This document shows positions 1-9,006 of a stretch of 64,000 nucleotides of DNA, piece by piece. The stretch comes from Bradyrhizobium guangxiense. Lineage in GTDB: Bacteria > Pseudomonadota > Alphaproteobacteria > Rhizobiales > Xanthobacteraceae. Position 1 is the stretch's first letter; each line of letters begins with the position of its first letter. Location of the stretch: the NCBI RefSeq assembly GCF_004114915.1, contig NZ_CP022220.1:744001-808000 (forward strand), given 5' to 3'. The notes beneath the pieces were generated by a model. That model saw only the letters and a program-made list of their open reading frames with translations. It was not told where the DNA came from and did no database searches. Made by a program: the position numbers and the translations under genes.

Positions 1-698
1 TAAACGCCCCAAATGATCAGCATCTTGCCAACGCATTCCTTGCTCCCGCCAAGCCTTAAGGTACGTTGACAGGCGGCATGGCTTCCGTCGGACGCAACGC
101 GACACTCTCACGCTGGTGTCCGCGCACGGCCAAGATAATTGCAAAGATGGCAAGGACAATCAGAGACCCACGCATGTCGAAAGGATACTCCCGAACTCTT
201 ATCGCAATTATGAAGCCGCTCACATCTACCTGGACGGAGGTTCTGGACCATCTTGTACGGCCAACGTCCAAGCAGCTTAAGTCGTATGCCAAGCCTTAAA
301 CGAGGCCTGCTGCTGCAACACGCCTCAGTCGTCTCGAGCAGTGTCCAAAAAATGCATTTTCAACGCGCAATAGCCGAAAAAGTGCGAGCAAGCGGGCTAA
401 CAACAGCCGCTCCAAACCTGCTCTGATTCGAAGCTGGCAGAGACAGCTGAGGCACTCATGCGCGAACATGATCTCATCTCAGGAAGCTTCCTGGGCCTGA
501 CTGGAGCGGGATTTGTCCTCCTGTGCGCAAGCCTGTTTGCATTCACCTTTTTATAGAGAACCGCTAGATCGGAGCCGGCGCGGATCAAGCCACAGTTACT
601 TTGATGTTTCGGTCTGGGCAGAGACGTGCGCTGGCCTTCTGCTCTTCGACTTCTAATTGCAATGATTTTGTTTGAAGGCGCCGTCAGGCGGAGTCTTG
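1..698. other. Gene-poor left edge
   Basis: No recognisable gene. A possible 39-codon minus-strand ORF (about 56-175) begins with a hydrophobic stretch, MRGSLIVLAIFAIILAV, but has only a weak GGGAG upstream and no recognisable family. A 12-bp direct repeat, GCCAAGCCTTAA, occurs at 48-59 and 288-299, exactly 240 bp apart. Nothing else stands out. Confidence 0.4.
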
Positions 699-980
699 AT
701 GCTCCCGACCAAGAGAGGAACCCGATTCGTCCGTTTTGAACATGAACATCGGATGACCCTCCTGGCAGCGGACGGGCGATGGTGGCGCAACTGTATACTA
801 ATCGAGGCGTCCGAAACTGGCGCCCGCGTTCTTATCGACGGATCGCCAGACGTGCTGCGATCACGGCATTTTTTCTTGCTGCTTTCAACGACTGGCTTGG
901 CGTTTCGGCGCTGCGAATTGGTCAGGCTGGACGGTTCTGAGGCGGACATTCTGTTCAAAACCGGCAACGCACCTTGCTGA
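699..980 (+). CDS. PilZ-like small protein
   Basis: A 93-residue protein starting at an ATG preceded by GGCGGAG; an upstream TTG at 672 is less likely. It has the shape of a rhizobial single-domain PilZ protein: an early arginine-rich stretch (RGTRFVRF), then a segment like the C-x-L-x-x-x-S-x-x-G-A core (NCILIEASETGARVLI, residues about 31-46) and a beta-rich end. PilZ domains bind cyclic di-GMP or act as degenerate scaffolds. The RxxxR motif is not clearly canonical, so ligand binding is uncertain. It stands alone between gene-free DNA and the convergent LLM gene. Confidence 0.55.
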   Translation: MLPTKRGTRFVRFEHEHRMTLLAADGRWWRNCILIEASETGARVLIDGSPDVLRSRHFFLLLSTTGLAFRRCELVRLDGSEADILFKTGNAPC

Positions 981-1018
981 AGAGACGACGTGCGCACGGC
1001 CCGACTGGTTTTCCACCC

Positions 1019-2362
1019 TCACGCAATGGCCCGCACGGCGCCCGAGAACAGGCTGGCCGGGCGGCTCAAACCGTAGTGATCGCGCAGACTGCTGCCCGCA
1101 TAATCACGGCGGAAGAGGCCGCGCTTGCGCAAGATCGGCACGACCTGTTCGGCGAACAGGTCGAACCCGCCCGGCAGCCACGGAGGCATGACGTTGAAAC
1201 CGTCGGCTGCGCCGTTCTCGAACCAGGTCTGGATGTTGTCGGCGATCTTTTCCGGGGGGCCGGCGATGACCCAATGCCCGCGCGCACCGGCGAGGCGCTG
1301 CACCAGCTGGCGGATCGTGGGCTTTTCGCGATCGATGATGTCGACGATCAGCTTGAAGCGGCTGGCAACGCCATGCGCACCGTCGGTATCGATCAGGTGA
1401 CGTGGGAAGGGGCCATCGAGATCAAAGCCGGCGAGGTCGAGCCCGGTCATCTGGCGGAGCTGGGCGAGCGAGAACTCCGGCTGGATCAGCGCGTTGAACT
1501 CGTCCTGAAGCCGGTCGGCCTCCGCTTGTGTGCTGGCGATGAACGGCGAGATGCCGGGCAGGATCTTGATCTGGTCAGGGCTGCGATCGAACGCACGCGC
1601 CTGCCGTTTGATGTCGGCATAGAACTCCTGCGCGCTCGCCAACGTCTGGTGCGCCGTGAAGATGGCCTCGGCAAAGCGCGCTGCGAAGGCGCGTCCGTCC
1701 TCGGAAGAGCCGGCCTGGACATAGACGGGCCGGCCCTGCGGCGTCCGTGAGACGTTGAGCGGGCCGCGCACGCGGAAGTATTTCCCTATATGGTCGATCG
1801 CGTGGATCTTGCTGGTATCAGCGAAAATGCCGGAGACGGGGTCATTGACGAGCGCATCGTCCTCCCAGCTGTCCCATAGCGCGGTGACGACATCGAGATA
1901 TTCGCGCGCCCGCTCGTACCGCTCGTGATGCGGAGGATGCTCAGGCAGGCCGAAGTTCTGCGCTGCCTGTGGCGAGCTTGTCGTCACGATGTTCCATCCT
2001 GCACGCCCGCGGCTGAGGTGATCGAGCGACGCGAACAGCCGAGCGAGATTGTAGGGTTCGGTGTAGGTGGTTGAAGCGGTCGCGATCAGGCCGATGTGCG
2101 TGGTAGCCGACGCGATCGCGGCGAGAAGCGTGATCGGCTCGAGCCGGAAGCGCTGCGCGTAGCGGACGTTATCCGAGAGCACCGGCCCGTCGGCGAAGAA
2201 GACCGCGTCGAACTTGTGCGCTTCGGCGCGTTGCGCCAGTTCCTGATAGTAGGTGACGTCGAGAATGCGGTCCGTCGTCGAGGCCTTGTGCCGCCACGCG
2301 GCCTCGTGATGACCGTCCGGATAGATGAAGAAGTTGAGGGAAAGCTGGCGTTTGCTCATCAT
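1019..2362 (-). CDS. LLM-class FMN-dependent monooxygenase (NtaA/SnaA/DszA family)
   Basis: A 447-residue luciferase-like monooxygenase of the nitrilotriacetate/dibenzothiophene type. The N-terminus (SLNFFIYPDGHHEAAWRH), the FADGPVL strand, GRAGWNIVTT near residue 120 and the VYVQAGSSEDGRAFAA block near 215-230 are typical of this subgroup, as is the length of about 440-450. Such enzymes use FMNH2 and O2 to cleave C-S or C-N bonds. A separate flavin reductase is normally required and none is seen here. It diverges from the TauD/ABC operon across a 640-bp gap, so a role in releasing sulfur from an imported organosulfur compound is inferred. The exact substrate cannot be read from sequence. Confidence 0.85.
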   Translation of the reverse strand: MMSKRQLSLNFFIYPDGHHEAAWRHKASTTDRILDVTYYQELAQRAEAHKFDAVFFADGPVLSDNVRYAQRFRLEPITLLAAIASATTHIGLIATASTTYTEPYNLARLFASLDHLSRGRAGWNIVTTSSPQAAQNFGLPEHPPHHERYERAREYLDVVTALWDSWEDDALVNDPVSGIFADTSKIHAIDHIGKYFRVRGPLNVSRTPQGRPVYVQAGSSEDGRAFAARFAEAIFTAHQTLASAQEFYADIKRQARAFDRSPDQIKILPGISPFIASTQAEADRLQDEFNALIQPEFSLAQLRQMTGLDLAGFDLDGPFPRHLIDTDGAHGVASRFKLIVDIIDREKPTIRQLVQRLAGARGHWVIAGPPEKIADNIQTWFENGAADGFNVMPPWLPGGFDLFAEQVVPILRKRGLFRRDYAGSSLRDHYGLSRPASLFSGAVRAIA

Positions 2363-3002
2363 CTGGCTCGCAATGGTTGGTTATCTCCGGATCGCGGCGT
2401 CACCGCGCGCGTTGCAGTTGACTCTATGTCGATGCTCGCAAAGCTGTCGATGTAATGAATTTGCGTTGTTGTCGGCGAAGCGAGCATGAACGATACGAGC
2501 GCGTCGCTAGCGGGAGATGAGTGCGTTCGTGCTGGTGATCAAGGCAAATGAACCGCGTCGTTTCGTGCGTCCGTTGGCTCGATTTTGCTCGTCTTCGCGC
2601 ATGTGAGGCGCTCGCATGGGCCGTCATGATCGCAAATCTTTCCGTGCTCGCCGTCCCAACGAAGCGATCATTGCGCGGCGCCGAAAACAACGCTGGTTTC
2701 GTTTCATTGACTGGAGCGCCATCGCTTTTACCATCGGCAACGTCCAAGCGAGGTCGTTCACCATGCGGCAATCCGATCCAAACATCGTTCGCAATGTGGC
2801 CCGGCTAATGGTGCTGTGCGCATCGCTTCGCACTGCGGCGATGGCGGAGAGCTGTACCGCCGGGATCCGCCTGCTGCCGACTGTCTAGCCGCCGACGTGA
2901 TCCCCTAGGGCCAACCAGGAAACCACCCGTCACTGTCCGCCGCCGCCGGCATGACCGGCGTATGGCGGAGCTTTGTCCACGAATTCAATGAGAGATACGA
3001 TC
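2363..3002. other. Divergent intergenic region, LLM / TauD operon
   Basis: About 640 bp between the divergent monooxygenase and dioxygenase genes. Several ORFs open here on both strands, but none resembles a known family or has a good ribosome-binding site. The region should hold the promoters of both units. No clear operator was found by eye. Confidence 0.4.
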
Positions 3003-3932
3003 ATGAGCAACCCGATCACCATCGACAACGTCATTCCGCGCGCCGATATCGTCAAACGTGCGGCCCGGCTCGGTGCCGAAATCCGGAACGTCAAATTATC
3101 AGGCGATTTGTCCGACGACGTCATTCGCGCCATCAATCATGTGCTGCTGGAGCACAAGGTCACCTTCTTCCGCAACCAGGGGCATCTCGACGATGCCGAG
3201 CAGGAGCGCTTTGCTATCAGGCTCGGTAAGCTCGTGCCGCATCCGACGGTCGGTGCGACCAAGGGCACTTCATCGATCCTGGAGCTCGATTCAGGTCGTG
3301 GCGGCGGTCGTGCAGACCAGTGGCACACGGACGTCACCTTCGTCGATGCCTATCCGAAAATCTCGGTGCTGCGTGGCGTTGTGATCCCGCCATACGGCGG
3401 CGATACCGTGTGGTCGAACACGGCGGCGGCCTATCTCGACCTGCCGGCGCCGCTGCGCAAGCTTGCCGACGAGCTCTGGGCGGTCCACAGCAACGCTTAC
3501 GACTACGCGGTGAAGACGCCCGCGAGCGAAGCGGATCGCAAGCATTTCGACGAGGTTTTTACCGGCACGATCTATGAGACGGAGCATCCGGTCGTGCGGG
3601 TTCATCCCGAAACCGGCGAACGCACCCTGGTGCTCGGCAACTTCGTGCAGCGCTTCGTCGGCTTGCCGAAATATGATGGCCAGAAGCTGTTCGAGCTTTT
3701 CCAGTCCCACATCACCGCGCCCGAGAACACCGTACGCTGGACCTGGCAGGCCGGTGACCTCGCGATCTGGGACAACCGGGCAACCCAGCACTACGCCGTC
3801 AACGATTATGGCGATCAGCACCGCGTCGTCCGCCGCGCCACCATCGATGGGGAAGTGCCTGTCAGCGTCGACGGTCGTCACAGCGTGACGCGCGTCAAGG
3901 CGCCGAAGGCGCAGGCGCCCAAGGCCGCTTGA
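3003..3932 (+). CDS. TauD/TfdA-family Fe(II)/2-oxoglutarate dioxygenase
   Basis: A 309-residue dioxygenase beginning at the ATG of MSNPITIDNV; a longer in-frame start at 2973 adds a poorly supported leader. The metal triad is visible: H108 and D110 in DQWHTDVTF, and the distal H263 in WDNRATQHYA. The 2-oxoglutarate-binding arginine lies in HRVVRRATI about ten residues later. Members hydroxylate taurine, alkyl sulfates or aryloxyacids, letting the C-S or C-O bond break and release sulfite, sulfate or phenol. Position at the head of a SsuA/TauA-type ABC operon supports taurine-like or alkylsulfate use, but the substrate is inferred. The Lys/Ala/Pro-rich C-terminal tail is probably disordered. 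Confidence 0.9.
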   Translation: MSNPITIDNVIPRADIVKRAARLGAEIRNVKLSGDLSDDVIRAINHVLLEHKVTFFRNQGHLDDAEQERFAIRLGKLVPHPTVGATKGTSSILELDSGRGGGRADQWHTDVTFVDAYPKISVLRGVVIPPYGGDTVWSNTAAAYLDLPAPLRKLADELWAVHSNAYDYAVKTPASEADRKHFDEVFTGTIYETEHPVVRVHPETGERTLVLGNFVQRFVGLPKYDGQKLFELFQSHITAPENTVRWTWQAGDLAIWDNRATQHYAVNDYGDQHRVVRRATIDGEVPVSVDGRHSVTRVKAPKAQAPKAA

Positions 3933-3959
3933 TCTCCAACACTTGACCGGGTTTGACAC

Positions 3960-5015
3960 ATGAACTCTCTGTTTCAATTTTTTCAAGCGCGGCATCGTGC
4001 TGCACGGAGCGCCGCACGGCGGCTGCTTGTCAGCGCGCTGGCATTGGGCCTTGCCGCTCCCGCCTTCGCCGAGCCGCCGCTCGACAAGAGCGAGATCCGG
4101 TATCAGGGCTGGGCGGGGCAGGTGACCTTCATCGAGCTCGCCGACGACCTCGGCTATCTGGCGCCCCTGAAGCTGAAATGGGTCGGCAACACCATCAGCG
4201 GCCCACAGGACATCCAGACCGTGGTGACCGGGGATATCGACATCGGCGGGGCTTTCTACGGCGCGATCCTCAAGCTGATCGCGGCAAAGGCGCCCATCAA
4301 GGCCGTGGTCGGCTATTACGGCTCGGACGCCAACACCTATAACGGCTACTTCGTCAGGGACGACAGCCCAATCAAGACCGCGCGCGACCTGATCGGCAAG
4401 AAGGTCGCCGTCAATACGCTCGGTGCCCATCTGGAATTTGTGCTCCGCGAATATCTCGCCCGCAACGGCTTGACATCAGCGGAAGCCAAGCAGGTGACGC
4501 TGGTCGCGATCCCGCCGGTCAGCGGTGAACAGGCCTTACGCCAGGGCCAGGTCGAAGTGAGCACCCTTAGCGGCGTGCTGCGCGACAAGGCACTGGAGCG
4601 TGGCGGCATCCACTCGCTGTTCAACGACACCGGTCTGTTCGGCAATTTCACCGGCGGCTCCTACGTCCTGCGCGACAAGTTCATCAAGGACAATCCGGAG
4701 GCCTCACGCAAGCTGATCGAGGGCATTTCGCGCGCCATCGCTTGGGCGCAGTCGACGCCGCCCGAGGAGGTGCGCGCGCGCTTCGGGCGCATCATCGCGG
4801 AGCGCAAACGTAATGAGGACGCGACGCCGATCAAATACTGGAAGAGCACGGGCGTCGCGAGCAAAGGCGGGGTGATCTCGGATGCCGAGATCCAGGTGTG
4901 GATCGACTGGCTGGAGAAGGACGGTCTGTTCAAGCCGGGCCAGGTCAAGGCCTCCGAGACCTACACCAACGCCTTCAACTATTTCCGTCCCGGCAAGACG
5001 GCGGAGGCCCAGTGA
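3960..5015 (+). CDS. ABC transporter periplasmic binding protein, SsuA/TauA (NMT1-like) type
   Basis: A 351-residue exported binding protein. Basic residues at 11-21 precede a hydrophobic stretch (LLVSALALGLAAPAFA), with probable cleavage after AFA at 37. The mature part has the NMT1/SsuA features IRYQGWAGQVTFIELADDLG, GDIDIGGAFYGAILKL and a later DLIGKKVAVNTLG. It would capture an organosulfur or similar anion in the periplasm and pass it to the downstream ATPase and permease. It follows the dioxygenase by 27 bp. Its stop overlaps the GTG start of the ATPase (GTGA), so the genes are translationally coupled. Confidence 0.9.
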   Translation: MNSLFQFFQARHRAARSAARRLLVSALALGLAAPAFAEPPLDKSEIRYQGWAGQVTFIELADDLGYLAPLKLKWVGNTISGPQDIQTVVTGDIDIGGAFYGAILKLIAAKAPIKAVVGYYGSDANTYNGYFVRDDSPIKTARDLIGKKVAVNTLGAHLEFVLREYLARNGLTSAEAKQVTLVAIPPVSGEQALRQGQVEVSTLSGVLRDKALERGGIHSLFNDTGLFGNFTGGSYVLRDKFIKDNPEASRKLIEGISRAIAWAQSTPPEEVRARFGRIIAERKRNEDATPIKYWKSTGVASKGGVISDAEIQVWIDWLEKDGLFKPGQVKASETYTNAFNYFRPGKTAEAQ

Positions 5016-5887
5016 CCCAAGCGAGCCCGATCAAAATCAGCTTCGAACACGTCCGCAAGGAATTCGTGACGCGCGGCGAGGGAGGCGGCCCGTTGGGCCG
5101 TTTCACCGCCCTCGAGGACATCACGCTCGATGTTCGCACTGGTGAGTTCCTGGCCCTGGTCGGTCCCAGCGGCTGCGGGAAATCGACCCTGCTCGATCTG
5201 TTGGGTGGGCTGACGACGCCGACCAGCGGCCGCATCCTGCTCGACGGGCGGCAGATCAAAGGGCCCGGCCGCGACCGCGGCATCGTGTTCCAGCAATACG
5301 CGCTGTTTCCCTGGCGCACCGCCCTGGAGAATGTCGAGTTCGGGCTCGACATCGCCGGGCTGAAGGCCGCGCAGCGACGCGAGATCGCGCGGCATTTCCT
5401 CGACCTCGTTGGCCTGTCCGGATTTGCCAGCCGCTATCCGCACGAGCTCTCCGGCGGCATGAAGCAGCGCGTCGCGATTGCCCGCAGTCTTGCTTACGAT
5501 CCCGAGGTGCTGCTGATGGACGAGCCGTTTGCCGCGTTGGATGCCCAGACGCGCGAGACGCTCCAGACCGAGCTGCTGCGGATCTGGCGCGCCACCGGCA
5601 AGACCATCGTCTTTATCACCCATGGCATAGACGAGGCCGTAGCGCTTGGCCAACGCGTGGCCGTGATGACCTCGCGCCCGGGCCGGATCAAGCAAATCTT
5701 CGACATTCCGGCCTCGCTGCGCAGCGAAGATGAGGACGTGCGTTCGCTGCCGGAGTTCGGTCAGGTCAGGCACGAGATATGGAGCCTGCTCCGGGAAGAG
5801 GTGCAGAAGGCGCAGCAGGGACAATCGAGCCGCCCCGCCGATGTCCGTCGCGGCAACAGTGACGTGAAGGAGATCGCGCATGTCTAG
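5012..5887 (+). CDS. ABC transporter ATPase, SsuB/TauB type
   Basis: The 291-residue nucleotide-binding subunit of the importer. The GTG at 5012 overlaps the binding-protein stop and is preferred over an upstream in-frame start that would lie inside the previous gene. Walker A is GPSGCGKST, the Q-loop VFQQYALFPWR, the signature LSGGMKQR, Walker B VLLMDEPFAALD, and the H-loop THGIDEAV. FPWRTALENVEFGL after the Q-loop is typical of nitrate/sulfonate/taurine ATPases. It overlaps the permease start by 8 bp. Confidence 0.92.
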   Translation: MTQASPIKISFEHVRKEFVTRGEGGGPLGRFTALEDITLDVRTGEFLALVGPSGCGKSTLLDLLGGLTTPTSGRILLDGRQIKGPGRDRGIVFQQYALFPWRTALENVEFGLDIAGLKAAQRREIARHFLDLVGLSGFASRYPHELSGGMKQRVAIARSLAYDPEVLLMDEPFAALDAQTRETLQTELLRIWRATGKTIVFITHGIDEAVALGQRVAVMTSRPGRIKQIFDIPASLRSEDEDVRSLPEFGQVRHEIWSLLREEVQKAQQGQSSRPADVRRGNSDVKEIAHV

Positions 5888-6755
5888 CCTTGAAACGCTG
5901 ACGCTGCTGGAGCTCGCGCATGGGCGTCCGAACGCGTTGTCAGGCGGAGATCGCGCATCCCCACGGATCGCCGGCCGGCTTCATGCTGCCCTGCGCGCGC
6001 TCGGCGCATTGGGGCATCGCTCGCTGCTGCTCATCGTGCTGCTGTCGGTGTGGGAGGTTGCCCCGCGACTTGGGGTGGTCGATCCGGTATTCCTGCCGCC
6101 GTTCTCCGAGGTGATTGCCGCCGGCTGGCAGCTCGCACAGAGCGGCGAGCTCTATGACGACGTGTCAGCAAGCCTGCTGCGTGCCTTGAGCGGGTTTCTG
6201 ATCTCGGTTGCCTTGATCGTTCCGCTTGGCCTTCTCGTCGGCTGGTACGCGCGGCTCGGCAATCTCCTGAACCAGTTCATCGAAATCTGCCGTAACACCG
6301 CGCCGCTGGCGCTGCTGCCGGTCTTCATCCTGCTGCTCGGCATCGGCGAGATGTCGAAGATCACGATGGTAATCTACAGTTGCGCCTGGCCGCTGCTGCT
6401 CAACACGATCGCCGCCGTCAAGCAGGTCGATCCGCTCCTGATCAAGTCGGCGCGCACCATGGGCGCGAGCCCGCAGCAATTGTTCCGCAAGGTCATTCTT
6501 CCGGCAGCGCTTCCGACCATCTTCGTCGGCATTCGCCTCGCCAGCGCCTCTGCCATGCTGGTGCTGGTCGCCTCCGAGATGGTCGGGGCGAAGGCGGGGC
6601 TCGGCTATCTCATCATCAACAGCCAGTACAGCTTCCTGATCCCGCAGATGTATTTCGGCATCCTGGGCATCACTGTGATCGGGCTGGCGTTCAACGCTGT
6701 GCTCGAGGTGATCGAGCGGCGCTTCATGCGCTGGAAGGCGCCGGTTTCGGCGTGA
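5880..6755 (+). CDS. ABC transporter permease, SsuC/TauC type
   Basis: A 291-residue inner-membrane permease with about six hydrophobic segments, the first near residues 47-65 (LLLIVLLSVWEVAPRLG). The cytoplasmic EAA loop that contacts the ATPase is seen as SARTMGASPQQLFRKVILPA, followed by LPTIFVGIRLA, which is characteristic of this family. Length and order (binding protein, ATPase, permease) match Ssu/Tau importers. Its substrate is taken to be that of its neighbours. Confidence 0.92.
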   Translation: MSSLETLTLLELAHGRPNALSGGDRASPRIAGRLHAALRALGALGHRSLLLIVLLSVWEVAPRLGVVDPVFLPPFSEVIAAGWQLAQSGELYDDVSASLLRALSGFLISVALIVPLGLLVGWYARLGNLLNQFIEICRNTAPLALLPVFILLLGIGEMSKITMVIYSCAWPLLLNTIAAVKQVDPLLIKSARTMGASPQQLFRKVILPAALPTIFVGIRLASASAMLVLVASEMVGAKAGLGYLIINSQYSFLIPQMYFGILGITVIGLAFNAVLEVIERRFMRWKAPVSA

Positions 6756-6795
6756 GCGCGCCAATTGTAATGGTTCGAACTTGGGGACGTGTTCA

Positions 6796-8411
6796 ATGAC
6801 CAACCAAATCCATCGCGCCGAGCGTAGGTCCGCACCTTCAGGATCGGTCGAATATGATGCAGACGTGCTGGTGCTGGGTGGCGGGCCCGCGGGCACCTGG
6901 GCAGCGGTAAGCGCGGCCGAACGCGGCGCGCGTGTTGTTCTCGCCGATAAGGGCTTTTGCGGCACCTCGGGCTCGACCGCGGCGGCGGGAACCGGCGTCT
7001 GGTACGTCGATCCCACGCCGACTGACCGCGAGGCGTCGATGGCGAGCCGCGAGAAGCTCGGCGGATATCTTCAGGACCGCCGCTGGATGGTCCGCACGCT
7101 CGATCTCACTTTTCAGCAGAGCAATCGCCTCGCCGAATGGGGCTATCCCTATCCCGTGGATGACCACGGCAAGTCGCAGCGCAACTCGCTGCAAGGCCCC
7201 GAATATATGCGCTTGATGCGCAAGCGGACCAAGCAGGCCGGCGTCACCGTCCTCGATCACAGCCCGGCGCTGGAATTATTGCTCGACGAGGCCGGGGCGG
7301 TTGCGGGCGCGAGCGGCCTGCGTCGCCAGAAGCAGGATCGCTGGACCGTGCGCGCCAAAGCGGTGGTGATTGCGACCGGCGGCTGTGCGTTTCTGAGCAA
7401 GACGCTAGGTTCGAACGTGCTCACCGGTGACGGCTATCTCATGGCCGCCGAAGCCGGCGCCGAATTCAGCAGCATGGAGTTTTCCAATCCCTACGCGATC
7501 TCGCCGGCGTTCGGCTCGGTCACCAAGACGCTGTTCTATGGCTGGGCCAACTTCACCTATGAAGACGGCAGCTGGTGCTGCATCCAAAGGCGGTCGTTCC
7601 GCGATTGCCCGAGCCCTGCTTCGGGGGGCCGGTCTATGCGCGGCTCGACAAGGCCGACGCGGACGTCCAGCTGCACATGCGGGCCTCGCAACCGAATTTC
7701 TTCCTGCCCTTCGACCGCACCGGAATCGATCCGTTCAAGGATCGTTTTCCGGTTACGCTGCGACTGGAAGGCACCGTGCGTGGCACCGGCGGCCTTCGCA
7801 TCGTCGACGAGACCTGCGCAACCACCGTCCCCGGGCTCTATGCCGCCGGAGATGCGGCGACGCGCGAATTGATCTGCGGTGGCTTCACCGGCGGCGGCAG
7901 CCACAACGCCGCCTGGGCGATGACGTCGGGGACGCTGGCCGGGCAGGGCGCCGCGGACTACGCGCGGAAAGCCGCTGACGGTCGAGAGCTGTCCTCGGCT
8001 GGAACGGTCGGCCTCCGGAGCCGGTCGCGGCGCGCATTCGAGCCGGCCGCGCTGGCGCGAGCCGTCCAGGACGAGGTCTTCCCCTATGAGCTGAATTATT
8101 TCCGCGAGGCCTCACGGCTCGGTGGTGCGCTGGCGCGCCTCGATGCCGCCTGGCGCGATGTCTCGGAAGCAGGCGCTGCCGGCGCGGCCGAATTGCTCCG
8201 CACGCGTGAAAGCGCGGCGATGCTGGCCACAGCGCGATGGATGTACCGCAGCGCACTGGCGCGTCAGGAAAGCCGCGGCATGCATCGTCGTGACGATTTC
8301 CCCGAGCAGGACCATCGGCAGCGCCACTACCTGACATCGGGCGGCCTTGACGAAGTCTGGACCGCCGTCCGGCCCCATGCCGAGGCGGCTTACGCGGAGG
8401 CTGCGGAATGA
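6796..8411 (+). pseudogene. FAD-binding fumarate-reductase/AprA-like flavoprotein, frameshifted
   Basis: Two overlapping reading frames together make one flavoprotein of about 538 residues. The first part starts at ATG 6796 and carries the FAD fingerprint VLVLGGGPAGTWAA and the glycine loop GTSGSTAAAGTG. It runs in frame to NFTYEDGSW near 7574. The homologous continuation (VLHPKAVVPRLPEPCFGGP, then PGLYAAGDAATRELICGGF) lies one frame away. Restoring a single G in the GG run near 7575 joins them (tgg-gtg-ctg). The family reduces or oxidises small acids using FAD and Fe-S electrons. The 4Fe-4S gene follows directly, as AprB follows AprA. The gene is otherwise complete, so this may be a recent mutation or a sequence error. 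Confidence 0.8.
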
Positions 8412-8728
8412 TCGAGGTCATCGATAGCGAGCGCTGCACCTCTTGCGACATTTGTGTCGCGGTATGTCCGACCAACGTATTCGACAAAACGGACGGGCTT
8501 CCGGTGATCGCGCGGCAGAGCGATTGCCAGACCTGCTTCCTCTGCGAGCTCTATTGTCCTGAGGACGCGCTCTACGTCTCCCCTTTTGCCGATGAGACAG
8601 AGCGGGTCGATCTTGTCACCGTCAAGGAGGCCGGGGTGATGGGCAGCTATCGCCGTGCCGTCGGCTGGACCGACGAGACGAGCAATCGGCGCAACGCTGA
8701 TCGCAGCTACCTCCTCTTTGTGCATTGA
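8408..8728 (+). CDS. Two-cluster 4Fe-4S ferredoxin, AprB-like partner
   Basis: A 106-residue ferredoxin with two cysteine sets: CTSCDICVAVCP (residues 12-23) and CQTCFLCELYCP near residues 40-51. Each set is C-x2-C-x2-C-x3-C followed by proline, the pattern for a pair of 4Fe-4S clusters. The start overlaps the flavoprotein stop by 4 bp, so it is almost certainly its electron donor or acceptor. Such flavoprotein/ferredoxin pairs recur in Ssu-like operons and resemble APS reductase. A role in sulfur-oxyanion chemistry is inferred, not shown. Confidence 0.88.
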   Translation: MIEVIDSERCTSCDICVAVCPTNVFDKTDGLPVIARQSDCQTCFLCELYCPEDALYVSPFADETERVDLVTVKEAGVMGSYRRAVGWTDETSNRRNADRSYLLFVH

Positions 8729-9006
8729 GGACAGTGCATGCATTCGCTCCCGCTCCGCCATCAATGCGACTAACGTTGCGGCGTAGGTGCGTAACGCGAT
8801 GGAGGCAACTTCGCTGGGATCGACGCATAGATCTGATAGAAACCGTCAATGACGGTCTACTCGCAACTCAAGAATTTCATATCCAGCGCCGGGCGAGGCT
8901 CGCCTGACCCCACAGTCCGCGCGCAGGGACTTCATCGAATTCAAATAACCAGTGGGAAGGAAGCGTCTCTCACTCTATTCTGTCAGAAACCCCGGCTATT
9001 CAAGCC

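Noticed and set aside
974..1750. Long plus-strand ORF
   Set aside because: Antisense to the LLM monooxygenase; codon mirror of a GC-rich gene with no family of its own.
3291..4430. 379-codon minus-strand ORF
   Set aside because: Spans the antisense of the dioxygenase and binding-protein genes, which both have clear motifs.
4979..5881. 300-codon minus-strand ORF
   Set aside because: Exact antisense of the ABC ATPase.
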